Source: Streptomyces djakartensis
GTDB lineage: Bacteria; Actinomycetota; Actinomycetes; Streptomycetales; Streptomycetaceae
DNA: 64,000 bases
Assembly: GCF_014651075.1 (NCBI RefSeq)
Contig: NZ_BMWE01000006.1
Location: 248,001-312,000 of the forward strand
Reading direction: 5' to 3'
Shown one piece after another: positions 34,665 through 43,615 of the stretch (its first letter is position 1; each line of letters begins with the position of its first letter). Below the pieces are notes generated by a model. The model was not told the DNA's origin. It did no database searches and saw nothing but the letters and a program-made list of their open reading frames with translations. The position numbers and the translations under genes are program-made.

Positions 34665-35636
34665 TCACCCTCCGAAGTGCGCCCGCAACCGCTCCTGCGC
34701 CCCCTGACCCGATCCCACGCTGTCCAGTCCCAGCAGTGCCGCGCCGAGAACAGGGCTCGCCGCGACGACCTGGGGGACCGCCTTCGGGGCCCGGTCGGCC
34801 AGCAAGGCGGTGATGCCGTTGTTCAGTTGCGGGTGCCGGGCGGCCAGGACGCCTCCCCCGAGGAGGACGGCCGTCGGTTCGTCCAGGAGGTTCAGGCGGG
34901 TCAGGGCCACCACCGCCATGGAGACGACCTCTTCCGCCTGGCGGTCCACGATCGTGCGGGCGACCGGGTCGCCGTCGGCGGCCGTCGCGAACAGGACCGG
35001 GGTCAGTTCGTGGCGCCGGGACTGTGCCACGTGGCCCAGGTGCAGGGCCTCGACCAGGGCGTACACGGAGGGCAGGCCGAAGTGGGCGGGGAGGGTGGCG
35101 GCCAGGGCCGTGGCGGGTCCCCGGCCGTCCTCCGCGCGGGAGGCGTGCCACATCGCCTCCTCCGACAGGCCCCAGCCGCCGCCCCAGTCGCCCGAGACCC
35201 GGCCCAGCGCGGGGAAGCGGGCGGTGCGGCCGTCGGGACGCATGCCGACGCAGTTGATGCCGGCGCCGCAGACGACGGCGACCCCTCGGGGTTCGGTGAC
35301 ACCCGCGCGCAGGATCGCGAAGGTGTCGTTGCGGACCGTTGCCGTCGCACCCCACCCGCGGGCCCGCAGCGCGGCCGCCAGTTGTTCCTCCTCGACCGGG
35401 AAGTCGGCGTTGGCGAGGCAGGCCGAGACGTGGTCGACGGAGGTGAGACCGGCGCGGGTGAGGGCCCGCGTCACCGTGGCGGCGAGCGTGTCCATCGCCG
35501 TGTCCAGGCCCACGGCCGGCGGCCGGAAGCCGCCTCCGCGCACCGTGGACAGGACCTCTCCGTCGGCCGTCACGATCGCGACGTCCGTCTTGCTGTTGCC
35601 GGCGTCGATGGCGAGGACACGTGCCGTCAGGCCCAC
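34665..35636 (-). CDS. BadF/BadG-type N-acetylglucosamine kinase-like sugar kinase
   Basis: A 323-residue ASKHA kinase. It starts with VLAIDAGNSKTDVAIV (phosphate-1 motif), has VVCGAGINCVG and LGRVSGDWGGGWGLSEEAM, the metal and sugar-binding region of N-acetylglucosamine kinases, and AVLLGGGVLAA (adenosine motif). The GTG start lies inside the last codons of the GH4 gene (10-base overlap), so it is translationally coupled. It would phosphorylate the sugar released by the GH4 enzyme. It is the last gene of the ROK-ABC operon. Confidence 0.9.
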   Translation of the reverse strand: MGLTARVLAIDAGNSKTDVAIVTADGEVLSTVRGGGFRPPAVGLDTAMDTLAATVTRALTRAGLTSVDHVSACLANADFPVEEEQLAAALRARGWGATATVRNDTFAILRAGVTEPRGVAVVCGAGINCVGMRPDGRTARFPALGRVSGDWGGGWGLSEEAMWHASRAEDGRGPATALAATLPAHFGLPSVYALVEALHLGHVAQSRRHELTPVLFATAADGDPVARTIVDRQAEEVVSMAVVALTRLNLLDEPTAVLLGGGVLAARHPQLNNGITALLADRAPKAVPQVVAASPVLGAALLGLDSVGSGQGAQERLRAHFGG

Positions 35637-36892
35637 GTGAGGTACTCCCGGTTGTGTGCGATCAGCCTGTCGGTGAGCGCCTCGGCGTACGTGTACTGGG
35701 CGATGAGGGGGTGGGCGAGGAGAGCGCGGGCGACACGGTTCCGGCCGCCGTGCAGGGCGGCCTCCAGGGCCAGTTCCTCGTATGCCGTCACGCCTGCCAT
35801 CAGGCCCGCGTAGAGCGGGTCCACCGGCTGGACGGGGAGGGGGGACGCGCCCTGCGCGCCCACCGCCGCCTGGACCTCGATCACCGCGTCGTCGGGGAGG
35901 AACGGGAGCGTGCCCCGGTTGTACGTGTTCACCACCTGGTACGGAGTGCCGCCGCCGCCCAGCAGCGCCGCCGCCAGGTCCACCGCCGCCTCCGAGTAGT
36001 AGGCGCCGCCCCGCTGTGCGAGCAGTTCCGGCTTCTCGTCGAGGGCCGGGTCGGCGTACATCGTCAGCAGCCGCCGTTCCATCGCCGCCACCTCGGCCGC
36101 CCGGGACGGCTTCGTGCCGAGCTCTCGTACGACCTCGTCGTGCGCGTAGTAGTAGCGCAGGTAGTAGGAGGGGACCACGCCCAGGGTGTCCAACAGGGCG
36201 TGGGGCAGGCGCAGGTCGGCCGCGATGGTGCCGGCGTGGCCGGCCAGCAGCTTCGGCAGGACGTCCTCGCCCTCCGGGCCGCCCAGGCGTACCGCCGTCT
36301 CCCAGGTGAGGTGGTTGAGGCCCACGTGGTCCAGGTGGATCTCGCAAGCCCGCACGCCCAGCAGGGCCGCGAACTTGCGTTGCAGGCCGATCGCCACGTT
36401 GCACAGGCCGACCGCCTTGTGGCCGGCCTGGAGCAGGGCGCGGGTGACGATGCCGACCGGGTTGGTGAAGTCGATGATCCAGGCGTGCGGGTTGGTGCGG
36501 CGTACGCGGTCCGCGATGTCCAGGACGACCGGGACCGTGCGCAGGGCCTTGGCCAGGCCGCCCGCGCCGGTGGTCTCCTGACCCACGCAGCCGCATTCCA
36601 GGGGCCAGGTCTCGTCCTGCTCGCGGGCCGCCTGGCCGCCCACGCGGAGCTGGAGGAGCACCGCGTCCGCCCCGTCCACCGCCTCGTCGAGATCGGAGGT
36701 GGTGGTGATCCGGGCGGGATGGCCCTGGCGGGTGAGGATGCGGCGGGCGAGGCCGCCGACCAGTTCCAGCCGGTGCCGGTCGGGGTCCATCAGGACCAGT
36801 TCCCCGACGGGCAGGGTGTCCCTCAGGCGGGCGAAGCCGTCCACGAGTTCGGGGGTGTAGGTCGAGCCTGCGCCGACCACGGTGAGTTTCAT
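35627..36892 (-). CDS. GH4 family glycosidase (6-phospho-beta-glucosidase-like)
   Basis: A 421-residue NAD-dependent glycosidase of family GH4. The dinucleotide motif is VVGAGSTYTPELVDGFA, VLLQLRVGGQAAREQDE follows, CNVAIGLQRK holds the metal-ligand cysteine, and GLNHLTW holds the metal-binding histidine. The enzyme class needs NAD+ and a divalent metal and cleaves by an oxidation-elimination route. The nearest named enzymes act on 6-phospho-beta-glucosides, but the sugar enters here by an ABC transporter without phosphorylation, so the true substrate may be unphosphorylated. It lies 7 bases after the permease. Confidence 0.93.
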   Translation of the reverse strand: MKLTVVGAGSTYTPELVDGFARLRDTLPVGELVLMDPDRHRLELVGGLARRILTRQGHPARITTTSDLDEAVDGADAVLLQLRVGGQAAREQDETWPLECGCVGQETTGAGGLAKALRTVPVVLDIADRVRRTNPHAWIIDFTNPVGIVTRALLQAGHKAVGLCNVAIGLQRKFAALLGVRACEIHLDHVGLNHLTWETAVRLGGPEGEDVLPKLLAGHAGTIAADLRLPHALLDTLGVVPSYYLRYYYAHDEVVRELGTKPSRAAEVAAMERRLLTMYADPALDEKPELLAQRGGAYYSEAAVDLAAALLGGGGTPYQVVNTYNRGTLPFLPDDAVIEVQAAVGAQGASPLPVQPVDPLYAGLMAGVTAYEELALEAALHGGRNRVARALLAHPLIAQYTYAEALTDRLIAHNREYLTWA

Positions 36893-36899
36893 GTCAGTA

Positions 36900-37793
36900 C
36901 TAACCCTTCACTCCGGTGAGCGTGACACCCTCCACGAACGCCTTCTGGGCGAAGAAGAACACGAGGATCACGGGGGCCATCACCAGGACGGTGGCCGCCA
37001 TGGTGAGGTTCCAGTCGGTGTGGTGGGCGCCCTTGAACGACTCCAGGCCGTAGGAGAGCGTCCAGGCACCCGGGTTCTCCGAGGCGTAGATCTGGGGGCC
37101 GAAGTAGTCGTTCCACGCGTAGAAGAACTGGAAGAGCGCCACCGCGGCGATGCCCGGTCTGGCCATCGGGAGCACGACCTTGAGCAGCGTGCGCAGGTCA
37201 CCGCAGCCGTCCACGCGGGCCGCGTCCAGGTACTCGTCGGGGATCGTGGTGAGGAACTGGCGCAGCAGGAAGACCGAGAACGCGTCGCCGAACGCCATGG
37301 GGATGAGCAGCGGCCAGAGCGTGCCGGACAGATCCAGCTGCTTCGCCCAGAACAGGTACATCGGGATGACGATCACCTGCGGCGGCAGCATCATCATCGA
37401 GATGACCAGCATCAGGGCCAGGTTGCGGCCGCGGAAGCGGAACTTGGCGAGGGCGTAGGCCACCGGGATGGAGGAGATCACCGTGAGCGCCGTGCCCAGA
37501 CCCGCGTAGAGCAGGGTGTTCTTCCACCAGGTGAGGAAGCCGGGGGTGTCGAGGACCCTGTGGTAGTTGTCCCACTCCCACGGGTGCGGGATCAGGTCGC
37601 GGCTCAGCGCCTGGCTGTCGCTCATGAGGGACGTGAGGACGACGAAGACGAAAGGGAGGGCGAAGAAGAGCGCCACCGCGACACCCAGGGAGTGGAGCGC
37701 GATCCACTCCAGCAGCGCCCTGCGGCGGGCGGTGTGTTCCGCGGGAGAGGGCGGTGCCGTCCGCTCCAGCGGTCTGTCGAGTACCCGCGTCAT
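36900..37793 (-). CDS. Sugar ABC transporter permease (MalG type)
   Basis: A 297-residue inner-membrane permease of the CUT1 sugar family with six hydrophobic helices. The EAA loop DEYLDAARVDGCGDLRTLLK contacts the ATPase. It starts with a cytoplasmic Arg-rich tail before VALFFALPFVFVVLTSLM. Its start overlaps the stop of the other permease (ATGA). No ATPase gene is in the cluster, as usual for Streptomyces sugar transporters that share the MsiK ATPase. Confidence 0.93.
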   Translation of the reverse strand: MTRVLDRPLERTAPPSPAEHTARRRALLEWIALHSLGVAVALFFALPFVFVVLTSLMSDSQALSRDLIPHPWEWDNYHRVLDTPGFLTWWKNTLLYAGLGTALTVISSIPVAYALAKFRFRGRNLALMLVISMMMLPPQVIVIPMYLFWAKQLDLSGTLWPLLIPMAFGDAFSVFLLRQFLTTIPDEYLDAARVDGCGDLRTLLKVVLPMARPGIAAVALFQFFYAWNDYFGPQIYASENPGAWTLSYGLESFKGAHHTDWNLTMAATVLVMAPVILVFFFAQKAFVEGVTLTGVKG

Positions 37794-38734
37794 CGCTCAC
37801 CTGCCTGGATCAGACCGCCCCGGCGGCGCATCAGAAGGGCTGTGAAGGCCATGGAGAGGGCGAAGAGGACCAGCGCCACCACGCAGGCGGAGCCGTAGTC
37901 GAAGCGCTGGAAGCCCAGGTTGTAGACGAGTTGGGGGAGGGTGAGGGTGGACTTGTCCGGGTAGCCGGGCTCGAACTGGGTGCCCGCGCCCTGGATCACG
38001 CCCGACGCCACCTTTCCGGCGACGAGGGGCTGTGTGTAGTACTGCATGGTCTGGATCACGCCGGTGACGACCGCGAACATGACGATCGGTGAGATGTTCG
38101 GGAGGGTCACGTAGCGGAAGCGCTGCCAGGGGGCCGCGCCGTCCAGTTCCGCCGCTTCGTACTGCTCCTTCGGCACGTCCAGCAGCGCCGCCATGAAGAC
38201 GACCATCAGGTCGCCGATGCCCCACAGGGCCAGCAGGGTGAGGGCCGGCTTCGACCAGGCGGGGTCGTTGAACCAGCCCGGGGTGGGCAGGCCGGCCCGG
38301 TCGAGGAGCGAGTCGACCGGGCCCGTGCCGGGGTTGAGGAGGAAGGCGAAGGCCATGGTGGCCGCCACGGGCGGGGCGAGGTACGGCAGGTAGAACAGGG
38401 TGCGGAAAACGCCCGTCCCGGTCTTGATCTTGGTGATCAGCAGGCCCACGCCCAGGCCGAAGGCGACCCGGAGCGTGACCATGACGACGACCAGCCACAG
38501 CGTGTTGCGCAGGGCGGGCCAGAAGAGCGGGTAGTGCTCGAAGACGTACGTCCAGTTCTTCGTGCCCGACCAGACCGGCGGCCTGAAGCCGTCGTACCGC
38601 ATGAAGGAGAAGTAGACGGTGGAGATCAGGGGGTAGGCGAAGAAGACCGAGAAGCCGATCAGCCAGGGGGAGAGGAAGGCGAGGGTGCGCAGGGCCGAGC
38701 GGCGGTGTTTCGCGCGCGACGTGTGGGTGCTCAT
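37790..38734 (-). CDS. Sugar ABC transporter permease (MalF type)
   Basis: A 314-residue CUT1 permease. It has FLSPWLIGFSVFFAYPLIST, the first helix, and EQYEAAELDGAAPWQRFRYVT, the EAA loop. Six helices are visible. It is the partner of the MalG-type permease whose gene overlaps it. Its ATG is three bases after the binding-protein stop. Substrate specificity is given by the upstream lipoprotein. Confidence 0.93.
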   Translation of the reverse strand: MSTHTSRAKHRRSALRTLAFLSPWLIGFSVFFAYPLISTVYFSFMRYDGFRPPVWSGTKNWTYVFEHYPLFWPALRNTLWLVVVMVTLRVAFGLGVGLLITKIKTGTGVFRTLFYLPYLAPPVAATMAFAFLLNPGTGPVDSLLDRAGLPTPGWFNDPAWSKPALTLLALWGIGDLMVVFMAALLDVPKEQYEAAELDGAAPWQRFRYVTLPNISPIVMFAVVTGVIQTMQYYTQPLVAGKVASGVIQGAGTQFEPGYPDKSTLTLPQLVYNLGFQRFDYGSACVVALVLFALSMAFTALLMRRRGGLIQAGER

Positions 38735-38737
38735 GGC

Positions 38738-40075
38738 CTACTTCGCCTGCGCGATGTCCGTGTCGATCTGCCGGGCGGTTTCCCTCAGGCCCTTCCTCAG
38801 GTCGGTGGCCCGGCCGCTCTCGTAGTCGTAGCCGAACTCCTGGATCGTGGTGAGGTAGACGCCGCCGTTGACGGAGGCGGGCGCGGTGGTGGAGTCGGGG
38901 TTCGCGGCGATCTCCAGGAACGTCCGGAAGCGCGGGTCGTACTTCAGCTTCGGGGACTTCAGGGCCGCGAGCGTGGACGGGACGTTGTGGATCGCGTTGG
39001 AGAAGTCCACCACCGCGTCCGTGTCCGTCGTCATGTACTTCACCAGCTCCCAGGCCGCGTTCTGCTTCCTGCTGGTCGCGGCGATACCGGCGATGGTGCC
39101 GGTGATGTAGCCCTTGCCGTACTCGTCGGCCCGGTCGTCCGGGACGGGCAGCGGGGCGACGCCGATCTCGAAGTCCGGCTTGCTGTCCAGGGCCATGCCC
39201 AGGCGCCACTCGCCGTCGAGCTGCATGGCGACCTGGCCGGTGTGGAAGGGGTGCTTGGGGCCCCACTCGTCGCCGAGCTTCGAGCGGTAGGTCTCCAGCT
39301 TGCGGTAGCCGCCCAGTTCGTCGACCAGCCTCTTCTGCAGCTTGAACGCCTGCTCGAAGGCGGGGTCCTCGGCGACGTTCGACTTGCCGTCCTTGTCGAA
39401 GTACCGGGGGGAGAACTGGCCGAGGTAGTGCTCGGTGGTCGTCTCCCAGCCGTGGTAGTTCGGCATGAAGCCGAGCTGCCTGAAGGTGCCGCCCTGGGGG
39501 ATCGTCAGCTTCTTGGCGTCCCTCTCGAACTGCGACCAGGTCTTCGGCGGGCTCGTGATGCCGGCCTTCTCGAACGCTGTCTTGTTGTAGTAGAGGCCGT
39601 ACGCGTCGCCGAGCAGGGGGACCGCGCAGCGGTCGCCGTCGAACCGGGTGTACTCGTTCATCGCCTTCGGGAAGGTCTTTCGCGGGTCGATTCCGGACTT
39701 CTCGAAGAACGGGTCGAGATCGACGAGCGCACCCGAGGAACAGAACCTCCCGACGCTGTTCGTGGTGAACGACGAGATGACGTCCGGGGCCTTGCCGCCG
39801 CCGGTGCGCAGAGCCTGGTTGATCTTGTCGTCCGTCATGTTGCCGACGACGTTCACATGGATGGTGGGGTGCGCCTTCTCGAATCCGGCGACCAGGTCCT
39901 TGACGGCCCTCACTTCCGAGGGCGCGCTCCAGGCGTGCCAGAAGTTGAGGGTCGTCTCCTTGGAGACGTCGTCGCCCGGACCGGCGTCCGGCTGGCCGGT
40001 ACAGGCGGTGGCGAGGAGGGCGATGGAGGCGGACGCGGCGAGTGCGAGCGCCGCGATTCTGGGCATTTGGGGCAT
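38738..40075 (-). CDS. Sugar ABC transporter substrate-binding lipoprotein
   Basis: A 445-residue extracellular sugar-binding protein (SBP family 1). The N-terminus is a signal with lipobox LLATAC, so it is lipid-anchored at Cys25. Typical motifs are TLNFWHAWSAPSEVRAVKDL, FEKAHPTIHVNVV, GDAYGLYYNKTAFEKAGI, VAMQLDGEWRLGM and WELVKYMTTD. It is the first transport gene after the ROK regulator. The ligand is unknown, but the downstream GH4 enzyme and GlcNAc-type kinase suggest an amino sugar or beta-glucoside. Confidence 0.93.
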   Translation of the reverse strand: MPQMPRIAALALAASASIALLATACTGQPDAGPGDDVSKETTLNFWHAWSAPSEVRAVKDLVAGFEKAHPTIHVNVVGNMTDDKINQALRTGGGKAPDVISSFTTNSVGRFCSSGALVDLDPFFEKSGIDPRKTFPKAMNEYTRFDGDRCAVPLLGDAYGLYYNKTAFEKAGITSPPKTWSQFERDAKKLTIPQGGTFRQLGFMPNYHGWETTTEHYLGQFSPRYFDKDGKSNVAEDPAFEQAFKLQKRLVDELGGYRKLETYRSKLGDEWGPKHPFHTGQVAMQLDGEWRLGMALDSKPDFEIGVAPLPVPDDRADEYGKGYITGTIAGIAATSRKQNAAWELVKYMTTDTDAVVDFSNAIHNVPSTLAALKSPKLKYDPRFRTFLEIAANPDSTTAPASVNGGVYLTTIQEFGYDYESGRATDLRKGLRETARQIDTDIAQAK

Positions 40076-40129
40076 GGCAGGGCTCCCTGAGGCACGGAGG
40101 AAGAAGGAAAAAGCTGGGAGGGGGTGGAG

Positions 40130-41353
40130 TCAGCGGGAGGTGTCGAAGACCTCGTCACGCGTGGTCGCGAGGGCGCTCTCGAGCGCGCCGCGCAGCACGG
40201 GGTCTTCGCGGACGTCGCTCACGACCAGACGCGGGCGGGACGCGGCCAGCTCCTCCAGTTCGGCCTGGACCAGGGCGCGCAGCGGCTCACCGCCCGAGGT
40301 GAGGGACGCGCCGCTCAGGACGACCAGCTCGGGGTCCAGGACCGACACGAGGGAGGCCAGGCCGGTGGCCAGGCGGGTCGCGTAGGCCCGGAGGAGGTCG
40401 CGGTGCGGTTCGTCGCCGGTCCGGGCGGCCCGGGCCACCAGTTGTGCGGCGGCCTCGGTGTACGGACCCGTCGGGATGTCCTCGATGCCGAGGTCCCGGG
40501 CCAGGCGCGGCACGGCCTGTGAACCGGCCAGCTCCTGGTAGCCGCCGCTGTTGGCCTTGGTGACCTGGCGGACCAGGGGTGTGCCAGGGACCGGCAGGAA
40601 GCCGACCTCGCCGGCGCCGCCGGTCCAGCCGCGGTGCAGCCGGCCGCCGAGGACCAGGGCGGCGCCCAGGCCCTCCTGGTTCCACAGCAGCACGAAGTCC
40701 GCGTGGCCCCGGGCCGCGCCGAGCCGTTGTTCGGCGAGCGCGACCAGGTTGACGTCGTTCTCGTACTCGAACGGCATCGGCAGGGCGGCGGCGAGCTCCT
40801 CCAGCAGGGTCGGGGAGTGCCAGCCGGGCAGGTGGGAGGCGTAGCGCAGGCGGCCCGTGGTGGGGTCGAAGGCGCCGGGGGTGCCGATGACGAGGCGGTG
40901 GACGTCGCCCCGGGTGAGGCCCGCCGCCTTCACCGCGCCGTCCAGGGCGTCGGTGACCTGCCGGACGACCGGGATGCCGGTGCGCCTTCCGGGGGTGGGC
41001 AGTTCGAAGCGGCCGACCGTGCGGCCGGTGATGTCGGCGACCGCGGCGAGGATCCGCTGGGGGGTGACGTCGAGTCCGGCGGCGTAACCGGCCGCCGGGT
41101 TGACCTCGTACAGCTGGGCGCCCGGACCCGGCCGGCCCTCGGTGGTGCCGGTGGCCAGGACGAGACCCGCCGCCTCCAGACGGGCCAGGAGCTGCGAGGC
41201 GGTCGGCTTGGACAGGCCGGTGAGCTTGCCGATCCTGGTGCGGGAGAGCTGACCGTGTTCCAGCAGCAGGTCCAGGGCCGCCCGGTCGTTCATGGCGCGC
41301 AGGACGCGCGGGGTGCCCGGCGTGCCGGCCGTTCCTGCCATGCGAGTCCACAC
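40130..41353 (-). CDS. ROK-family transcriptional repressor
   Basis: A 407-residue ROK regulator with an N-terminal winged helix (LSRTRIGKLTGLSKPTASQLL) and a sugar-kinase-like domain (VIGTPGAFDPTTGRLRYASH, YENDVNLVALAEQ, WNQEGLGAALVLGGRLHRGW, GGAGEVGFLPV). The zinc-binding CxCGxxGC motif found in many ROK proteins is absent, replaced by PGTPLVRQVTKANSGGY. It most likely represses its own operon, which includes the ABC transporter, GH4 and kinase, until sugar is present. Start is GTG 41353 or ATG 41341. A perfect palindrome lies upstream. Confidence 0.9.
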   Translation of the reverse strand: MWTRMAGTAGTPGTPRVLRAMNDRAALDLLLEHGQLSRTRIGKLTGLSKPTASQLLARLEAAGLVLATGTTEGRPGPGAQLYEVNPAAGYAAGLDVTPQRILAAVADITGRTVGRFELPTPGRRTGIPVVRQVTDALDGAVKAAGLTRGDVHRLVIGTPGAFDPTTGRLRYASHLPGWHSPTLLEELAAALPMPFEYENDVNLVALAEQRLGAARGHADFVLLWNQEGLGAALVLGGRLHRGWTGGAGEVGFLPVPGTPLVRQVTKANSGGYQELAGSQAVPRLARDLGIEDIPTGPYTEAAAQLVARAARTGDEPHRDLLRAYATRLATGLASLVSVLDPELVVLSGASLTSGGEPLRALVQAELEELAASRPRLVVSDVREDPVLRGALESALATTRDEVFDTSR

Positions 41354-41426
41354 CTGCCCTTCGGCTGCTCAGCCTCTCAGTGATCAGGCGGGGAAGTCCA
41401 TTGGACGACCGCTCCCGATCGACTGT

Positions 41427-41441
41427 TAGGAAAGTTTCCTA
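41427..41441. promoter_or_regulatory. Palindromic operator upstream of the ROK operon
   Basis: TAGGAAA-G-TTTCCTA is a perfect 7-bp inverted repeat around one base, 74 bases before the ROK start. A related GAGGAAAG half-site lies at about 41450-41457. The form fits ROK repressor operators, which are AT-rich palindromes in otherwise GC-rich DNA. Confidence 0.75.
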
Positions 41442-41518
41442 TCGGTGGGGAGGAAAGTAAGCCCGGCGCCGGCCGGGCGTCAATGGGGGACGGCCTGTCG
41501 TCATCCGGAGATGTGAAA

Positions 41519-41553
41519 GAGGGCGGCACCCGGGCCTGCCGGGTGCCGCCCTC
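41519..41553 (-). terminator. Terminator of the mscS-like gene
   Basis: A 15-bp stem GAGGGCGGCACCCGG/CCGGGTGCCGCCCTC with a 5-base loop is followed on the minus strand by TCTTTCACAT. It is 17 bases after the channel gene stop. Confidence 0.85.
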
Positions 41554-41570
41554 TTCCGTGGAGCCGGCTG

Positions 41571-42671
41571 CTACTTCGTGGTGCTCGTCGGCGCGGGCGG
41601 AGCGAGCGGGGACGCCGCCGCCGACTGCGGTGACGTCGCGTTCGCGTACGCCGACGGGGCCGCCATCCCCGCTGTCGGGTCGGCGGGCTGCTCCTCCACC
41701 GGGGCCGTGGCGCCGCCCACTATCCGGATGTCCGCCGCGTCGAAGGACCGCTTGATCCGCCAGCGCAGCTCGCGCTCGACGGTCAGGGACTTGCCGGGCA
41801 TCGTCTTGGCCGAGACGCGCACGACCATGGAGTCCAGCAGCACGCTGTCCAGGCCGAGGACCTGGATCGGGCCCCACAGCAGTTCGTTCCAGGGCTCCTC
41901 GGCGCCCATCTTCTCGGCGACCTCGTCGAGCGTGGACTTGACCTTGTCCAGGTCCTCGCCGACGTGGACCGTGACGTCGACGTTGGCGGTGGCCCAGCCC
42001 TGGGAGAGGTTGCCGATGCGCTTGACCTCGCCGTTGCGGACATACCAGATCTCGCCGTTGTCGCCGCGCAGCTTGGTCACGCGCAGACCCACCTCGATCA
42101 CCTCGCCGGAGGCGACGCCCGCGTCGATGGTGTCTCCGACGCCGTACTGGTCCTCCAGGATCATGAAGACGCCGGAGAGGAAGTCCGTGACGAGGTTGCG
42201 GGCGCCGAAGCCGATCGCCACACCCGCGACACCGGCCGAGGCGAGCAGCGGGGCCAGGTTGATCTGGAAGGTGCCCAGGACCATCAGCGCGGCCGTTCCC
42301 ATGATCAGGAAGGACGCCACCGACCGCAGCACCGAGCCGATCGCCTGCGAGCGCTGGCGCCGGCGTTCGTAGTTGACCAGCAGCCCGCCCAGCGCGCTGC
42401 CGTCCGCGGACTGGACGTTCCGGTTCATGCGGTCTATCAGCTTGGTGATCGCCCGCCGGACGACGCCCCTCAGCACGGCCGCTATCACCACGATGAGCAG
42501 GACGCGCAGGCCGATCGCGAGCCACGTCGACCAGTTCTGCTCGACCCAGCCGGCGGCGCTCGTCGCCTTCTCGTGGGCGTCCTGGAGCGAGGGGACTCTC
42601 GGGGTCTCTGTGTCCGAGGGGTTCGGCGACGGCGACGGGCCGGCGGCGAGCAGGGCGGCGGACAAGGACAC
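41571..42671 (-). CDS. MscS-family mechanosensitive ion channel
   Basis: About 366 residues starting at GTG 42671 with GGAGG upstream. After a Ser/Pro stretch come membrane helices (WLAIGLRVLLIVVIAAVL, SFLIMGTAALMVLGTF) and the pore-lining segment LLASAGVAGVAIGFGARNLV, followed by the beta domain TDFLSGVFMILEDQYGVGDTI and the cytoplasmic alpha/beta part. The C-terminus is Pro/Ala/Ser-rich. The channel opens upon membrane tension and protects from hypo-osmotic shock. It stands alone between the ROK operon and the HNH gene. Confidence 0.93.
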   Translation of the reverse strand: MSLSAALLAAGPSPSPNPSDTETPRVPSLQDAHEKATSAAGWVEQNWSTWLAIGLRVLLIVVIAAVLRGVVRRAITKLIDRMNRNVQSADGSALGGLLVNYERRRQRSQAIGSVLRSVASFLIMGTAALMVLGTFQINLAPLLASAGVAGVAIGFGARNLVTDFLSGVFMILEDQYGVGDTIDAGVASGEVIEVGLRVTKLRGDNGEIWYVRNGEVKRIGNLSQGWATANVDVTVHVGEDLDKVKSTLDEVAEKMGAEEPWNELLWGPIQVLGLDSVLLDSMVVRVSAKTMPGKSLTVERELRWRIKRSFDAADIRIVGGATAPVEEQPADPTAGMAAPSAYANATSPQSAAASPLAPPAPTSTTK

Positions 42672-42985
42672 GGCGGGTACCTCCAGGTGCAGCGGTCTGC
42701 CCCGGTGCGGTGGCCCTGCGGGGGTCAAGGTCACGGATGGGTCACCGAAGGGGCAGAACCACCACACTAACGGGGCATTGTGTGTGCCCTTGCCGGATGT
42801 GTGAAGGAGAGACCGTGCTCACCTGGGCTTGAACCGGCCACCATCCGGGGGATGAATCAGATGTGGTCGAAAACACTCTCAGCCCGTTACGGGGACATGG
42901 TGGCGCTTCCACCAGGCATGAGGGGAGACTGGCTACGAATCGTCCCGGCGCGAGCCACGCGCCGCCGGCGTCCAAGGAGGCATCC
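42672..42985. promoter_or_regulatory. Divergent control region of mscS-like and HNH genes
   Basis: This 314-base gap should hold the promoters of both genes. A longer open frame from 42863 runs into the HNH gene but has no ribosome binding site. No other gene seen. Confidence 0.45.
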
Positions 42986-43522
42986 GTGCCGCATGTCCTG
43001 GTCCTCAACGCGTCGTACGAGCCGCTAGGTGTCGTACCGCTCCGCCGCGCGCTCGTCCTCGTCCTCGAGAACAAGGCCGTATGCCTCGAGGAGTCCGGCG
43101 CCTATCTGCACAGCGCGACCGTCACAGTCCCCGCACCCAGCGTGGTCCGGCTCAAGCGATTCGTCCGGGTTCCCTATCGGGGGCCCGTTCCTCTGACCCG
43201 CCGGGCGCTGTTCGCCCGCGACGGGGGCCGGTGCATGTACTGCGGTGGCGTCGCAACCAGCGTCGACCACGTCGTCCCGCGCAGCCGCGGGGGCAAGCAC
43301 GTCTGGGACAACGTGGTGGCGTCCTGCCGCCGCTGCAACCACGTGAAGGCCGACCGGCACCTCGTCGAGATCGGCTGGCGGCTGCGTCACAAACCCGCCC
43401 CGCCCACCGGCCTCGCCTGGCGCATCATCGGGACCGGCCATAGGGACCCGCGCTGGCTGCCGTACTTGCAGCCGTACGGCGCGGACGACGCCATGGCCCG
43501 GATCGACGGCATTTCCGCCTGA
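42986..43522 (+). CDS. HNH endonuclease
   Basis: A 178-residue protein starting at GTG 42986 with AAGGAGG upstream. It begins VPHVLVLNASYEPLGVVPLR, has RRALFARDGGRCMYCGG, the first zinc Cys pair, then SVDHVVPRSRGGKHVWDN, the HNH core His-Asn, and VASCRRCNHVKADR, the second Cys pair. Proteins of exactly this form are common single copies in actinobacteria. Their cellular role is unclear; a general DNA-processing or repair function is possible. Confidence 0.9.
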   Translation: MPHVLVLNASYEPLGVVPLRRALVLVLENKAVCLEESGAYLHSATVTVPAPSVVRLKRFVRVPYRGPVPLTRRALFARDGGRCMYCGGVATSVDHVVPRSRGGKHVWDNVVASCRRCNHVKADRHLVEIGWRLRHKPAPPTGLAWRIIGTGHRDPRWLPYLQPYGADDAMARIDGISA

Positions 43523-43562
43523 CGAGGATCCGGGCCTTCGTATTGCCGTGTGCGGTCGGCCG

Positions 43563-43595
43563 ACCGGCCCGGGGAACCCCCGTTCCCCCGGGCCG
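43563..43595. terminator. Bidirectional hairpin terminator
   Basis: CCGGCCCGGGGAAC (43563-43576) pairs with GTTCCCCCGGGCCGG (43581-43595) with one bulged base. It sits between the convergent HNH and FtsX-like genes. Confidence 0.75.
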
Positions 43596-43615
43596 GCCCG
43601 CCCTGCGGAGGGCGC

